DNA of 64,000 bases from Guadua angustifolia (lineage: Eukaryota; Streptophyta; Magnoliopsida; Poales; Poaceae), in assembly GCA_036346375.1 (NCBI GenBank), contig CM070515.1, positions 14,096,423 to 14,160,422 on the forward strand, read 5' to 3'. Both the position numbers and the translations under genes were made by a program. Positions 33,734 through 44,842 of this stretch are shown piece after piece. Position 1 is the first letter of the stretch; each line of letters begins with the position of its first letter. The notes below the pieces were generated by a model that saw only the letters and a program-made list of their open reading frames with translations, was not told the DNA's origin and did not search any database.

Positions 33734-34359
33734 ATGGCGGCTCAATGGAGCAGCGCTGCGAGCCTGGACCGTTGGATAGGGCAGCGCTGCCGCCGCCCGC
33801 GACCGCCGGATCGGGCATCGGCGCCGGCCGTGTTGCCGTCGCGGTGGACGAGGAGGAAGGGCCCGATCGGCTGCGTGTCCGTCCGCGCGGCCGCGGCGGC
33901 GGAGCAGACGGCTCCGCCGTAGGTGGAGGTTAGCATCTTCCAGACTTTCGCACTTGCGTACATACGAATGTAGAGTTCATCAGCACGATGCCAAGCTTTT
34001 ATCCCATCCTCCAAGGCTCCAAGTCCAAGCTGAGAATGCTCGCCTGCCATTTGTGACTATTGTTGTCCCAAGGACGACGGTGTAGCGTGCGAAGGGTGCA
34101 GCGGCACGGGGTGGCTGCTCTGCGACTTCTGCAAAGGGAAGAAGAACAACGTCATGTCCGAGAGCAGCCGGATCTACCGCCGCTGCCCGACCTGCAAGGC
34201 TGTGAGTTGTTTCTCTCCAGATTTGTTCATACCTTATTCAGCATTACTATCTGAATCCCGACGCCGCTACCGGTCTTCCCGTTGCAGGCTGGGTTCATCC
34301 TGTGCCCGAGACGCAGGGTCTACAAATGCGTCACTTTTCCAGAGCGCAGTGACTCATGA
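33734..34359 (+). CDS. plastid-type DnaJ cysteine-rich zinc-finger protein (BSD2-like fold)
   Basis: Exon 1 (33,734-33,918) encodes an Arg/Ser/Ala/Pro-rich N-terminus starting MAAQWSSAASLDRW, consistent with a plastid transit peptide. A middle exon ending at 34,201 (GT donor GTGAGT) encodes VACEGCSGTGW, LLCDFCKGKKNNV and YRRCPTCKA. The last exon (34,288-34,359; acceptor TTGCAG) encodes GFILCPRRRVYKCVTFPE and stops. The CxxCxGxG pairs are those of the DnaJ/Hsp40 cysteine-rich domain. The last pair reads CPRR where relatives have CPxC, so one zinc ligand appears lost (CGC for TGC). The start of the middle exon (near 34,035-34,060) is uncertain; a 1-base frame change near 34,070 is possible. Partner function is unknown. 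Confidence 0.6.
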
Positions 34360-34712
34360 ACAGGGGCACAGCCGATCGAGTTGGATGGATACCTGGATGT
34401 GATCTGAATATCTGATCCTCTTGCTGTTTCTTCTACCTTCCGTTGCCATTCTGGTGAAGTGGTGATTGCAGTGTGGGTCATCTTTCGTCCACATCTACAG
34501 AACAGAACACACTATACATTTGCTGGTTCTCAATTGTCAGACGATGATCTTCCCTACTTTGGTCACGAGGAATATATATCTGATCACCACAAACTTTGCA
34601 GCTTGCGCATGGATCAGTGGATTGATTAGACCACTGAGAATAGAGCAATTGCACTCCTTTGATGTCATTCAAAAGGGCCATGTATATACATTCTTTGCTG
34701 TACTTTGTTCTT
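34360..34712. other. convergent intergenic spacer
   Basis: 354 bp between the stop of the + strand DnaJ-type gene and the stop of ISA1 on the minus strand, so it carries both 3' UTRs. AT-richer than the flanking exons; no other feature seen. Confidence 0.5.
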
Positions 34713-37700
34713 TCAAACATCAGGGCGCGATACAAGGATGATGGAAGAGTAGCTGAGCATGGGGTAGAGATTGGAGTCCAGGAAATGGGAGATTTGGTGG
34801 ACAGTGAGAGCCCGGTCAGGTAGTTCATCGGTGAGGAAGTCATACGGCGCTGGCTTGCCTGTGTCCACCACTGGATCCCATCGGTACCCTGGGTGCTCCG
34901 GTAGTCCGACAACCACTGCCATGTGGCTGGCGTTGAAGGCCACGTAGATCTCGCCATGTGTTTCATCCTTCTGTGGTGAGAGACACATAAAAACCCATCC
35001 GTTACTTGATATCTCTCACCAATTCACCTTTTGGTAAAAATGATTTTTGGAAAAGTTTTGGTGATGTGCGAAGCACTGTATTTGTACCATGGAAAAGGCC
35101 ACAAATCGGCTTGTCTCGGACCAGTCAGGTTTCCCGGGCTCATGACCATGCCATTGCAACAGGTCTGCCGTTGGGAAGTCGTCAAGGCCAAGACACTTAC
35201 ACTCTCTGCAGTGCAGACCAAAAAAAAAACACGCACACACACAAATAGGCAACATTAGTTTGATGTAGACTGGAAATGACCTCACTCATCTAGCATTTGG
35301 AGGCATCTCCAGTGGTTCCACAGAAATTATTCAACCGAAAGAGCAGTTACTTGCGGAATTTGGTCATGAGGCAGCAGAATCGGTGCAAGTCGGAGGATTG
35401 TTCTTTTTTGTCCCAGCGGAAATAATTGACCTATACAAGAACCAAGATGGATGAATGGAAGAATTTAAAGATAGTTGATTAGAAAAATATATGGCCAAAC
35501 TGGACTGACATAATGGTCATGGCAGTACGTATTGTTGTTGCCTCCTTTTGTATGGCCATATTCATCACCCATGTAGAACATTGGAACTCCCTAAAGAATT
35601 GAAGGAATGGAAAAAAATTAGGTGTGACATGCTACAGAAGGTGAATTTAAGAATTCAGCATTGTGAGATCAGCATTCCCTTCAATTTGACTATAAAAAGA
35701 TTGGCATGTAGGGAACTAGGAAAAATTGAAACCATGATACTTTCCTGAGAACTTTTGATTGCCAATGCACATTCACTGACTTTATATGCCCATGTGAAAA
35801 AAACAAGCAATCTCAGAAAACTGAACAAATCAGATAATAAGTCTTACTTGAGAAACCATGAGACAAACAAAGAAATTGCGCATTTGCCTCTTCCTCAATC
35901 TTCTGACAGACAAGCTTACGAATTCTCCTTCCTACATTGTTCACAAGGAGTTGTGAGTCTGTGTTCTACACATGATTCTGAAGCTACTTTCAATATAAAT
36001 TTTGTTGTGAGCTAAATGAAAATGCTACTGTATTAGCACAGGTATGCGGTACGGTAAACTGAAGAAAGTTCGTCAAATTCTAGTGATCGAAATCATGGTT
36101 TTCCCCATTAGTGTAAGCGACCATCCTGTACCAATCTTTAGCCATAACTCCTGCACCGTCTCACGTAAAAAATACAAGGTGGGTTCTGTCTAGGAGATAC
36201 AACATCTGGCTTGAGAAAACCCTTATTGTGCTAACAGTTTAGCTATGGAGAAAACCATACAATCATTTGTCAGCCATTTGACTAGAGGCAAAAAAGAAAC
36301 ATACAAAAACATGAAAGTTCAGAATTACCTCCCCACAATTCCAGCTAAGATTGTGATTTTCTCCATCTCTGTTGTCCTCACCATTTGATAAGTTGTACTT
36401 GTTATTATATGTCACCAAATCAGCCAGTGTAAATCCATCATGTGCACATACAAAGTTGATACTGTGCCAAGGTTTCCTTCCTCCTGCCTGATTAATCAAC
36501 CAAAAATTGCAATGGCGAATACCAAGTTACTGATTTGATTTCTGTACAAACCAAAAGGAAAGTTGTGGTAAAAAAAGACTTATACGACAGATCTAAAACT
36601 GATTTTTTTATTAAAATCTACATGTAGCTAATCTGTACTGATGCTTTTATGTGTACCCTTATATATGTCGAGTATGAGACCATCCTATTTTGTTTAAATA
36701 AAAAAGACAGTCCTTCAAAAGATCAACATGGCCTCTCACTGAAAAGAAATGATATGGCTGGAATTTTTCAGTGGATTGACCTAAACTATCAAAGGTCCAC
36801 CACATACACACAAAAAGAAAAGAAAACTCCTATGTTCTTCACTTGCAGGTTCGCTGTACCACCATGTGGTATTTTCAAAATATTCAATCCAGGTCACATT
36901 GTACTGGATCGGTCTACAGGTATTGATTGGCACAACATACCTGGTATAGCTGTGGACTTCCACAAAGACAATTGGCAAAACCACCAGCAAATCCATCCGT
37001 GCCTTTAATGAATTGGCGTACAATGTCCCGGTACTGAGGAAAACAACCACACACATCAGTACTTTGATGAAACAGCAAGTGCAGAGGTATAGTGGGAAAT
37101 GTGTCAGATGTTGGTTTAATAACACATGGATGCACTCATGCTCATGATCATACGTTCTTTCTCAAAACTCCACCAGCATGTAACTCATATACAAGCTTAG
37201 TATCCTATTGTTTCTTACTGATCTCCAAGTTCATGACCTGATAAAAACAAAATGCACACTTAACCAAAATTTTCAGCAGTGCTGTTATTTGAAATGCACA
37301 CTTCACCATTCAGTTCCTGTGTCATCTTTCTTCCAATGTGGAATAGCTTCTGCGTCAACCTTTGAAGTTTAGCCCAACAACATATTATATTATCTAAATA
37401 TGCCTTAATTATAAATTATAACTTCTATTTAGTATTTGCCATTGCTTTAGCAGGCCATTTATATAGCTGAAGCTATACATTTTTACCTTCCCATTCCACT
37501 CTGACCAAATGTTCCAGTGAGGAAATTGACCTACTTGATAGAGGCCTCCTGCATCCCATGCTTCAGCAATGAGCTATAATCACAATGGGGGAAAGGAGTA
37601 AGACAAACTCCCAAGGAACACAATAATATGTCAAGTATGTCAACTGATGTATACTACTCTACATATTTAGTAGGTATTCTGTTTTATACAAGAAACTTGC

Positions 37701-40700
37701 ATAGAGAATTAATTTCTTACTGGGAAATGGATCATTAACATTAGTGAAACAATTGAATGTAGATAGGAAACAAATGTCAAATCAAAGAGGTACCTTGACA
37801 CCTCCAAGAATTGGGTCATTGCTGATCATATCAATGACTGGTGGAGTAATAAGAGGTGCCCCTGTTGTATTCATGTCACCTTCCATTGGACTTCCATACA
37901 CATTAACTGGATCCCAAAGACTTGTAAAAACAACAGAAAAATTAAGAACCTTCTGAAAGGCAAGACACACAAAAAAAAAAAAAAGAATAGAATCTTACCT
38001 GGAACCTCTGGTCATTATGGATGCAAGATCAAAACGAAAACCATCAACATGCATTTCTGTCACCCAGTATCTGCAATACCAAACTTAATTAGTATTGCAT
38101 AAAGAGTTTGTCATAACAAGTATATAGAATAAACACCAATATGCTATGCACCAAATATCTGATGAAAGATTACTTCGCATAGCAATCAAGCTTATTCCAA
38201 GCAATGTAGCGGATCCTTTTCTTTCTTTCTTTATTTATAAACATCCAAAAATTGATGAGATGATACAATAGATTTTCCCTGTTTTATTGGAACAGAAGAT
38301 TTCCAAATGGCCAAATCTATAAGCACCAAAACATCAACATTTGCAACATTTAAAAAATACAATATGATGATGACCAAAAGAGTAATCCCTTACAAGCTCA
38401 CTACTTAAGCTTTTGTCAAAGTGACAATCAGTGAGAACAAATCGAGAACTATTTGTAGAAATATTTATATTTGTACCTCAAGCAATCTACAATAAATTCA
38501 CGAACCACAGGATGATTACAATTGAAGGTATTCCCACAACCAGAATAATTATAAAATTCTCCCTGCAGGAACAAATGCTCTCCAAATTATTAGATTGCAT
38601 AGAGCTGAATCCATGGTAGAATTACATAATAAAACCATACTCTATGCATCTATGAAAGAACAATCAAACAATGAGTAATATCTCTCACCTTAGGTGCAAG
38701 CATATAGTATGTACTATTATCTATCCCCCTAAATGATAATATTGGACCATTCTCATTACCCTCAGCTGTATGATTGAAGACAACATCCATGATCACCTAA
38801 AATAACATATCTTCACATCAAAATTGATATGTTGAGAAGGGAGCACTGGAGAAGCTACTAGATAAGCATTAACTTATATCAGTTACCTCAATTCCCCGTT
38901 TGTGAGCCTCTCTTACAAAAGTTTTGAATTCGTTTATGGCATCACGCCCATAGTTGCTTATACCACTTGATGAATATCTCATCATTGGTGAAAAGAAGTT
39001 TATTGTAGAATATCCCCAAAAATTCATCCTGTTAAGATAATAATTTATATGAAATGATATGACAAATTTGGTTGTCTCCAATGAAAAAAAATAGCCAATC
39101 ATAATTGTGTAAATACACATAGACATGGTACACAGGAGCACTGTGGGCGCAATTAGAGCCCTCAATACAAATGACAGGTACACAGATTGAATCCATATTA
39201 GGAAGGAGAGGTAAAACAATAGCATGCAAGATAGAGAGGATACATTATGATGCAATTATGCAAAATCTAAACTTGTGGAGCCTCTGCTCAGAGAAGCAAA
39301 ATATTCAACTGTAATTTGTTATTGATGTGACCAACCTCAGTTACAGCTTAATGTTTCACAAAGAAAAATCCAGCTTAGGTTATCAACTTACAATATATGA
39401 CAATAGCATTAGCAACAAGTGGTACCAATCATATCTACAGAAACACCTTGGGTTTAAAAATAGTTGACTGTTGAAAAATACTTTTTTTGAATAAATATCA
39501 ATTCTGCGGGCATAGGATTTGTATGAATTCCATTCAAACACTGCTGGTAGCTTGATACTGAATTTAAGTCCACATACTTGGAAGAGGAACTGAAGTACTC
39601 CAGCTCGTTGAACTCTTGGCAGGGCATTAACTCTACACAATTAACTCCAAGCTCCTGTAGAGGGATTATCCAAATATCAAATTAAGAATAAACATACAAC
39701 AACCTGAAATGGCCAGTATTAAGTTGATTTGTACATTTAATGGCCACTCATAAAAGAAAGAAGAATCAATCATCGGACTACTGAGCAAAGTGCTCATGTA
39801 AATAGTATAGAGTTGCTAAGCAGATTTGGTAACACCTACTAGGTTACGATTAAGTTGTCAAATTTGCAAAATATAAATAAAATAGTCTCAAGAATGAGTG
39901 TGTAACAGTGTTCTAATACATAAAAGTTTTTGTAATCCAACAAATTCTAGATCTGACTATGTAGTTGGAAACTATACCTTCAGATAGTCAAGCTTCGACA
40001 CAGCCCCAATGTAAGTTCCTGGATGTTCTACGCTGCTCGAATCATGCTTTGTGAATCCACGTAAATGCATCTCATAGATTACAAGGTCCTTCTGAGGATA
40101 TCTTAGAGGTAGGTCACCTTGCCAATCAAACTGCAAATGCAAATCTTTTTACTTTGATATTAAACAACTAAGACAAGAATGACGAATCATAAATGTAATT
40201 TCACTTCATTTTGACTTGCAAACAGAATATAAATAATATGATCGATGGTCCTACATTAGCAAAATATAATTCTTAAATCAGACTTTTAGCAACTAGATAC
40301 AGCCTACAATTATATAATACATTGTTCTTTTCAATCATGACTATCTCTGGCATGGAATAAAAGAGAAAGAGAGGAAAAGGTGAATAAAAAAGAGAAACAA
40401 ATGTAACTGACACAAGCAATTCAGGCATACCGTACTATATGGAAGAGGGATCATGCCAGCCATTCGAGGCCAGCAATTGTTACCGGGGCCCGGGACACCA
40501 TACTCCCCTCGGCTTATCACTGCCTAGAGCAATACAAAATATGGAGTAAGTAAGCATTTCTCAATCAATTACTATCATGAACATCATCAAGCAAAGTAAA
40601 GCTAATGCATCATCACCTTAGCATAAGGATCCACCACGACACTGGAAACATCGAAGTAATGTCCACATTGAGGAGCGAACGTGCCATCAAACCTGTAACC

Positions 40701-41330
40701 ATAAAGCATGTTGTGCAGTTCGCCTTCGATGAAGACATGCCATACGTTCCCCGTCTGATTAACCAGGGGATCAAGGGGAACCTCCTCAGTCACTCTATTC
40801 TGCACCGTCCCCCCAGTACAAAATTCAATTAAGCATCGGAATAAGAGAGCCAATGAACAAACTTACAGATACCTACATTACACACAACTGACATTACCGA
40901 ATTATCACAGACCAAAAAAATGGCGCTTGCATTACTGAATTGTACTAGGAAGCAAGCTCACCGCCTTAAGATCCTCCAGCGTGAAGAGACAGAGCGCGGC
41001 GGCGGAGGCGCCGCTGGAGTATACGGCGAAATTGACCCCACCGGAGAGAGCGGTGGCGCCCAGCGGCGCGGGCATTCCGGCGAGCACCCTGCACGCGCCG
41101 CCGAGCGCGTACCTCTCCTCCACCACAGCCTCCTCCTCCTCGGCCTCCGCCTCCACCGCAGCCGCCACCGACCCCGCGCCCCGTACCCCGACCCCCCTCA
41201 CCGCGGCCCCTACCGCGCCGCGCACCGCCGCATTGGGCCGCCGTACGACGCAGAGGCGTGGCCCCGGCCACCTCGGGGGCACGACAAGGAACGGGCGGGC
41301 GCAGAGGCATGGGAGGTGAGGCACACTCAT
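34713..41330 (-). CDS. ISA1: isoamylase 1 (sugary1-type starch debranching enzyme), complete
   Basis: Hydrolyses alpha-1,6 branches in plastids and trims pre-amylopectin. All 18 exons join in frame with GT-AG introns: 40962-41330, 40617-40799, 40431-40523, 39978-40130, 39578-39654, 38887-39028, 38689-38796, 38477-38562, 37999-38070, 37794-37920, 37487-37573, 36941-37033, 36329-36487, 35848-35931, 35510-35590, 35351-35430, 35088-35205, 34713-34970. Product 789 aa, the usual length of cereal ISA1. N-terminus MSVPHLPCLCARPFLVVP is a plastid transit peptide; an in-frame ATG at 41,372 is less likely. CBM48-like region (GGVNFAVYSSGASAA, VWHVFIEGELHN), then the GH13 core: DVVFNHT (343-349), GFRFDLAS with nucleophile Asp418, AEAWDAGG with acid Glu474, and FVCAHDGF with Asp547. 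Ends SSIILVSRPDV. Cereal enzymes usually have FAECLCG where this reads FANCLCG (Asn520). No frameshift or stop. Acts as homomer or with ISA2. Confidence 0.97.
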
Positions 41331-41423
41331 GGGGAAACCCGAAATTTTTTCTCGAATGGTTTGCTGATTCAATCGATGGATTTGAGGAGAAGAAGAAGAA
41401 ACAGAAGAACGGTGAGGTGGGTT

Positions 41424-41432
41424 CTTTTATAG
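41424..41432 (-). promoter_or_regulatory. TATA box of ISA1
   Basis: CTATAAAAG on the minus strand, about 95 bp upstream of the ATG at 41,330, giving a 5' leader of roughly 60-70 nt. Confidence 0.75.
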
Positions 41433-41515
41433 CGGGATTCGTGTTCGTGGGGAGCGTGTCACTCGACTCGATTGCGTGCGAGGGGATCACGCCGTTGCGC
41501 GCGCGGCGTTCTCTC

Positions 41516-41526
41516 GCTGACGTCGT
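41516..41526 (-). promoter_or_regulatory. ACGT-core (bZIP-type) site in the ISA1 promoter
   Basis: CTGACGTCGTG, i.e. a TGACGTC core, about 190 bp upstream of the ATG. ACGT-core boxes bind plant bZIP factors, which are known regulators of cereal starch genes. Role here is inferred. Confidence 0.35.
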
Positions 41527-41689
41527 GGGGCCCACGGGCGATTCCCAGCCGGAGATGTCGTTTTCCGGCATCACTTGACCGGCCGCGGGGTGTGCCGTTG
41601 CACGTTTTGGTCGGTGGGCCACGCGGACATGGGCTTTTTCGTGAGGGCCGCTTGCGGCGTAATCAAGATGTTTGCTCCGTTTTCCAAAA

Positions 41690-41935
41690 AAAAAAGGAAA
41701 TACTAGCGTTCGGACATCTGATTACTGTTCATTCTATCGAATGGCTTTTGCAATATTTTTTTCAATGTTTGCAACGTTTTTTCTGAAGCATGCAATATTT
41801 TTTTTCAACACTTGCAACATCTGTTTACTGTGCCGCATTTTTACTGTTGTCGAAGGAAAATGTTGCACGCGTTGGAAAAAAAAATGCTGCATCCGTAAAG
41901 AAAAAATGTTACAGCGTGTCCGAAAATTTTAGACA
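41690..41935. mobile_element. degenerate element with TTGCAA-TTTTTT repeats
   Basis: GCGTTCGGACATCTGA at the left and GTGTCCGAAAATTTTAGACATTCG at the right bracket a stretch with repeated TGCAA(C/T)ATTTTTTT motifs in both orientations. It resembles a Mutator-like non-autonomous element but has no confirmed target duplication. Confidence 0.35.
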
Positions 41936-42021
41936 TTCGAGCTGAAGCCATTCCGTTAAAAAAAGAGATAAGTCATGAACTCATGAGTTATGACGAGCTT
42001 CTCTAGCAAAATTGAATATTA

Positions 42022-42222
42022 GACCTAGTTTAGTAGAGTTTTAGATTCCAGTTTTATTTTAGATCTTAAACTTGTATGCTAAAATAAAGTAAATGAAGTT
42101 TATATTTTTAGTCTAAAATATAAACAAAATGACCCACCTAAACACATTTAATATATCTACAACTCTAACTCTACAGATCTAGTAGAGTTTGGAAAGCTGA
42201 AGCTATACTAAACACAGCCTTA
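42022..42222. mobile_element. MITE-like element, family 'GTGTTTGGT', copy 3 (inverted)
   Basis: Reverse complement follows the copies at 9,201 and 11,060 along its length (GTGTTTAGTATAG..., AGATCTGTAGAG, TTAGACTAAAAATATAAACTT). Ends TAGTTTAGTAGAG and CTATACTAAACAC are inverted. Non-coding. Confidence 0.6.
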
Positions 42223-42372
42223 GTTTACTTACCTACGAACTCGCTAGTTCAAATAGTTAAAGAAAAACAAATGCTAATGCCGTAATGACAACCCAACTGG
42301 TGAGACGCCTATATTTCAGAATTCAGACACGCATGCTTTATTTCGGATGTCGAAAGGTCGTGGGTTACAATT

Positions 42373-42570
42373 AGGCCATTCTCAGTACAAGTTTTATGGA
42401 AGTTTCATTCTCATTAAATGAGATGCTATATAGGTAAAAGTGGTGACATGGCAACAAATTTATGAGAAGAGATGGGAGTTGAGTTTCATGTGGATGAAAT
42501 CTGGTGTACACGACTACTAAGTACTTTGAAACTGGGATGAAACCCCACTGAGAGCGATTTGTTTCATCTT
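42373..42570. mobile_element. possible MITE (CTCAGT ends)
   Basis: GGCCATTCTCAGTACAAGTTTTATGG at the left and GGGATGAAACCCCACTGAGAGCG at the right are loosely inverted around an AT-rich core; boundaries and target duplication are uncertain. 42,571-43,122 holds no recognised feature. Confidence 0.35.
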
Positions 42571-43122
42571 CACACCTTTTCTGGATCCCGTGTGGCCATA
42601 TTGTAGTGTGCTAAATATAATTGCAATTGGCTATACAATTTATATGGCACATTTGATCACAACACTATGTAACAATTAAATGTTATGTCATACCTATAAA
42701 ACTATAAAATGAAACTGTGCATTAAGAGAGATTATTTTATTTATCAACCTAAACATCTAAATATAATATGATATTATAAAAAACTATGTAACGAAACTCT
42801 CCGCTTAGAAAAGCTTTATAAGTCGGTGTTTCATGGGGAATCCACGAGGAAAAAGATCAAGTGCTATCTCACCTACCTTTCCTTTATGGAGTTTTGTGGG
42901 ACTTTCTGATATACGACGACTAGACAAGCTACTTCCAAAAGGCCTGATGGGCGGTGCGACTGGACGAGGGGTCCCACGCCACGAGTAAGGTTCGGTTTGG
43001 GAAGCTTCAGAGCGCGGCACAGCAGGGGGCCTCCGTCGTCTTCGTCAACCTCTCAGGCCTTTTTCAGCATGCATCCGTTCCGAACTTTGTACATGTTGGA
43101 AAAGCATCGCGTAGCACCAGCT

Positions 43123-43595
43123 AGGGCTGTAAATGAGCCGAGCTCGAGCGAGCGTGGCCAAGCTCGGCTCGAGCTCGGTAAGGCTCGAACCGAGTTTGAG
43201 CCGAGCTCGAGTTGAGGTTCGAGCCTCAACCCAGGCTCGACCTCGGCTCGGTCCAGGCTCGAGCTCGGCTCGAGTAAGCTTGAGTAAGCTCGAAAATTCT
43301 GATAGGCTCGGTAGGCTCAGTAACAAGCTCGAGTAAGCTCGATTCGAGGAAGCTTCGACTTAAAACTTCAGTTCGAGACTCGAGGAAGCGTAACAAGTTC
43401 GGTTCAGGCTCGATAACAAGCTTCGGTCGAGGCTCGAGGAGGCTGATAGCAAGCTCGGTCGAGCTCATGAGCGAACTATTGAGCTCGGCTCGGTTAAGCT
43501 CGCTTCGAGTTAAGCTCGTTTGGAGCTCGAGCCGAGCTCGAGCAGCCTCTCTGGCCGAGCTCGAGTAGCTCGAGCCTCGAGTTTTTCTGACCACA
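43123..43595. mobile_element. truncated hAT-like element with GCTCGA arrays
   Basis: Begins TAGGGCTGTAAATGAGCC, an end like the other TAGGG hAT elements here, and consists almost entirely of GAGCTCGA/GCTCGAG/AGCCTCGA motifs in both orientations. The right terminus and target duplication are missing, so it is probably cut off at about 43,595. The open frames across it are low-complexity artefacts. Confidence 0.55.
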
Positions 43596-43664
43596 ACACC
43601 AGAGATCGATCGTAGTTTAATTTGTTTCTACATGCAAGCATGCATGCATGGATCGCGCGTACTT

Positions 43665-44842
43665 GCACGGTCTTGAGGAACGCGAGGGCGCCGGAGGAAG
43701 GTGGCCCGATCGGTAGAAGCCGGTGTGCGAGGATGACGGTGAACGTGAGCGTATTTTTGCCCCCAAGCTCTTCTTGCTTTCCGTTATGGATCTTACACAC
43801 CGGATTCTCCCGATATGGGCAGAAGCTCGGTGGGACGCCGGCATCTCCAAAAATTTGAAAGATGTCACGAGATTACCTATTCGACGGCCTGAATTTGGAT
43901 TGAATTGATTCTGATTTTAGTATTTTGTGATATGTATATTTTAGAACTATTTGTATTGTATTTTTAGTAAATTTCAAATATATGTAATAGATTTATGATA
44001 CTATGAAACTATTGTATAAAATTGTGAAATTTTATGTGTGAAGTATACATTCCGATTAAAAATTTTGTAATTCCGTCGCTGGCTACTACCAACGTAGCAT
44101 CATCCTACGTGTCTTGCGTTGCCGCGACGACCGGCTGCGATCATCGTGGGCTCGCTCGCTCATGGTCGCAAACTATGCAAGGAGGTTGGTCGTTGGAGCC
44201 ACTGGCCGCGGTTTTGCCCACGGTAGCTCGTTCACTGCTGGCGCTTCTAGTACAATCGTTTATCTAAACTCAAGTCTACTTACAAAAAGAAGCAGAAGCT
44301 TCTGAAATATAGTTTTTTCATGGCTTCCAGCTAGAAGCTGGCTTTTACACAAATCTAAACCGTGCTAAAGGGGACCTAGGTATCAAACTCAGTGGATGAG
44401 AAGAAACAGCGTTGCTCCTACTGCTACGCTTCTTACCCATCGTCTTTTCCCCTTTTTTTCCAATGAGTTCCATGATGTATTATGACACCACGTTGCTTGT
44501 AAATAACAGAGAACGGACAGGCACTGGAGACAGTCAATTCCCATTTGCACAGGCTATGGGCTATTCTGTTATTTCCGGCAAACCTGGGCTAAAAAACTAG
44601 CAACACGGACTCCGCAACCATGGGCTCTCCCAGACCGACTCCGGTCTTCTTCGTAGAGCGTTCCATATATCGGTCTGTTCTAAACTCCAGGCCGTACACT
44701 CTGCTTCTTCGTCGCTACTTGCTAGCTCGCTCGCTCTGTTTGAGATGACATTACTCTCAGCCAGCGAGTATACAAGTGAGGTGAATATTATTGAGCCGCG
44801 TCCATCGACCTGATGGTTATAATCTTCGACCTAACTAACATG
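43665..44842. repeat. tandem duplication, unit 1 (about 1.18 kb)
   Basis: Contains GAGGAACGCGAGGGCGCCGG near 43,675 and ends CTAACTAACATG at 44,842. It matches 44,843-46,032 with few differences (for example a 14-bp GGCTGCGA-type indel and single-base changes). A minus-strand frame encoding GGKNTLTFTV(I)LAHRLL near 43,690-43,760 may be a captured exon; I do not recognise it. Confidence 0.9.

Noticed and set aside
33742..34050. Minus-strand 102-codon frame beginning MAGEHSQLGLGALEDG
   Set aside because: Overlaps exon 1 and the intron of the + strand DnaJ-type gene. The 5' part looks protein-like, but no continuation or family was found, so it is left as a probable shadow or captured piece.
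36649..37008. 119-codon + strand frame in the ISA1 gene body
   Set aside because: Lies across an ISA1 intron and antisense to exon 12; no independent support.
40981..41578. Several + strand and alternative minus-strand frames over ISA1 exon 1
   Set aside because: Low-complexity shadows of the transit-peptide exon; the chosen frame joins correctly to exon 2 and matches ISA1.
43123..43595. GCTCGA-rich block as a coding region (122-codon minus frame)
   Set aside because: Open in many frames because of a repeated hexamer; Arg/Glu/Ser-rich low complexity with no family match.
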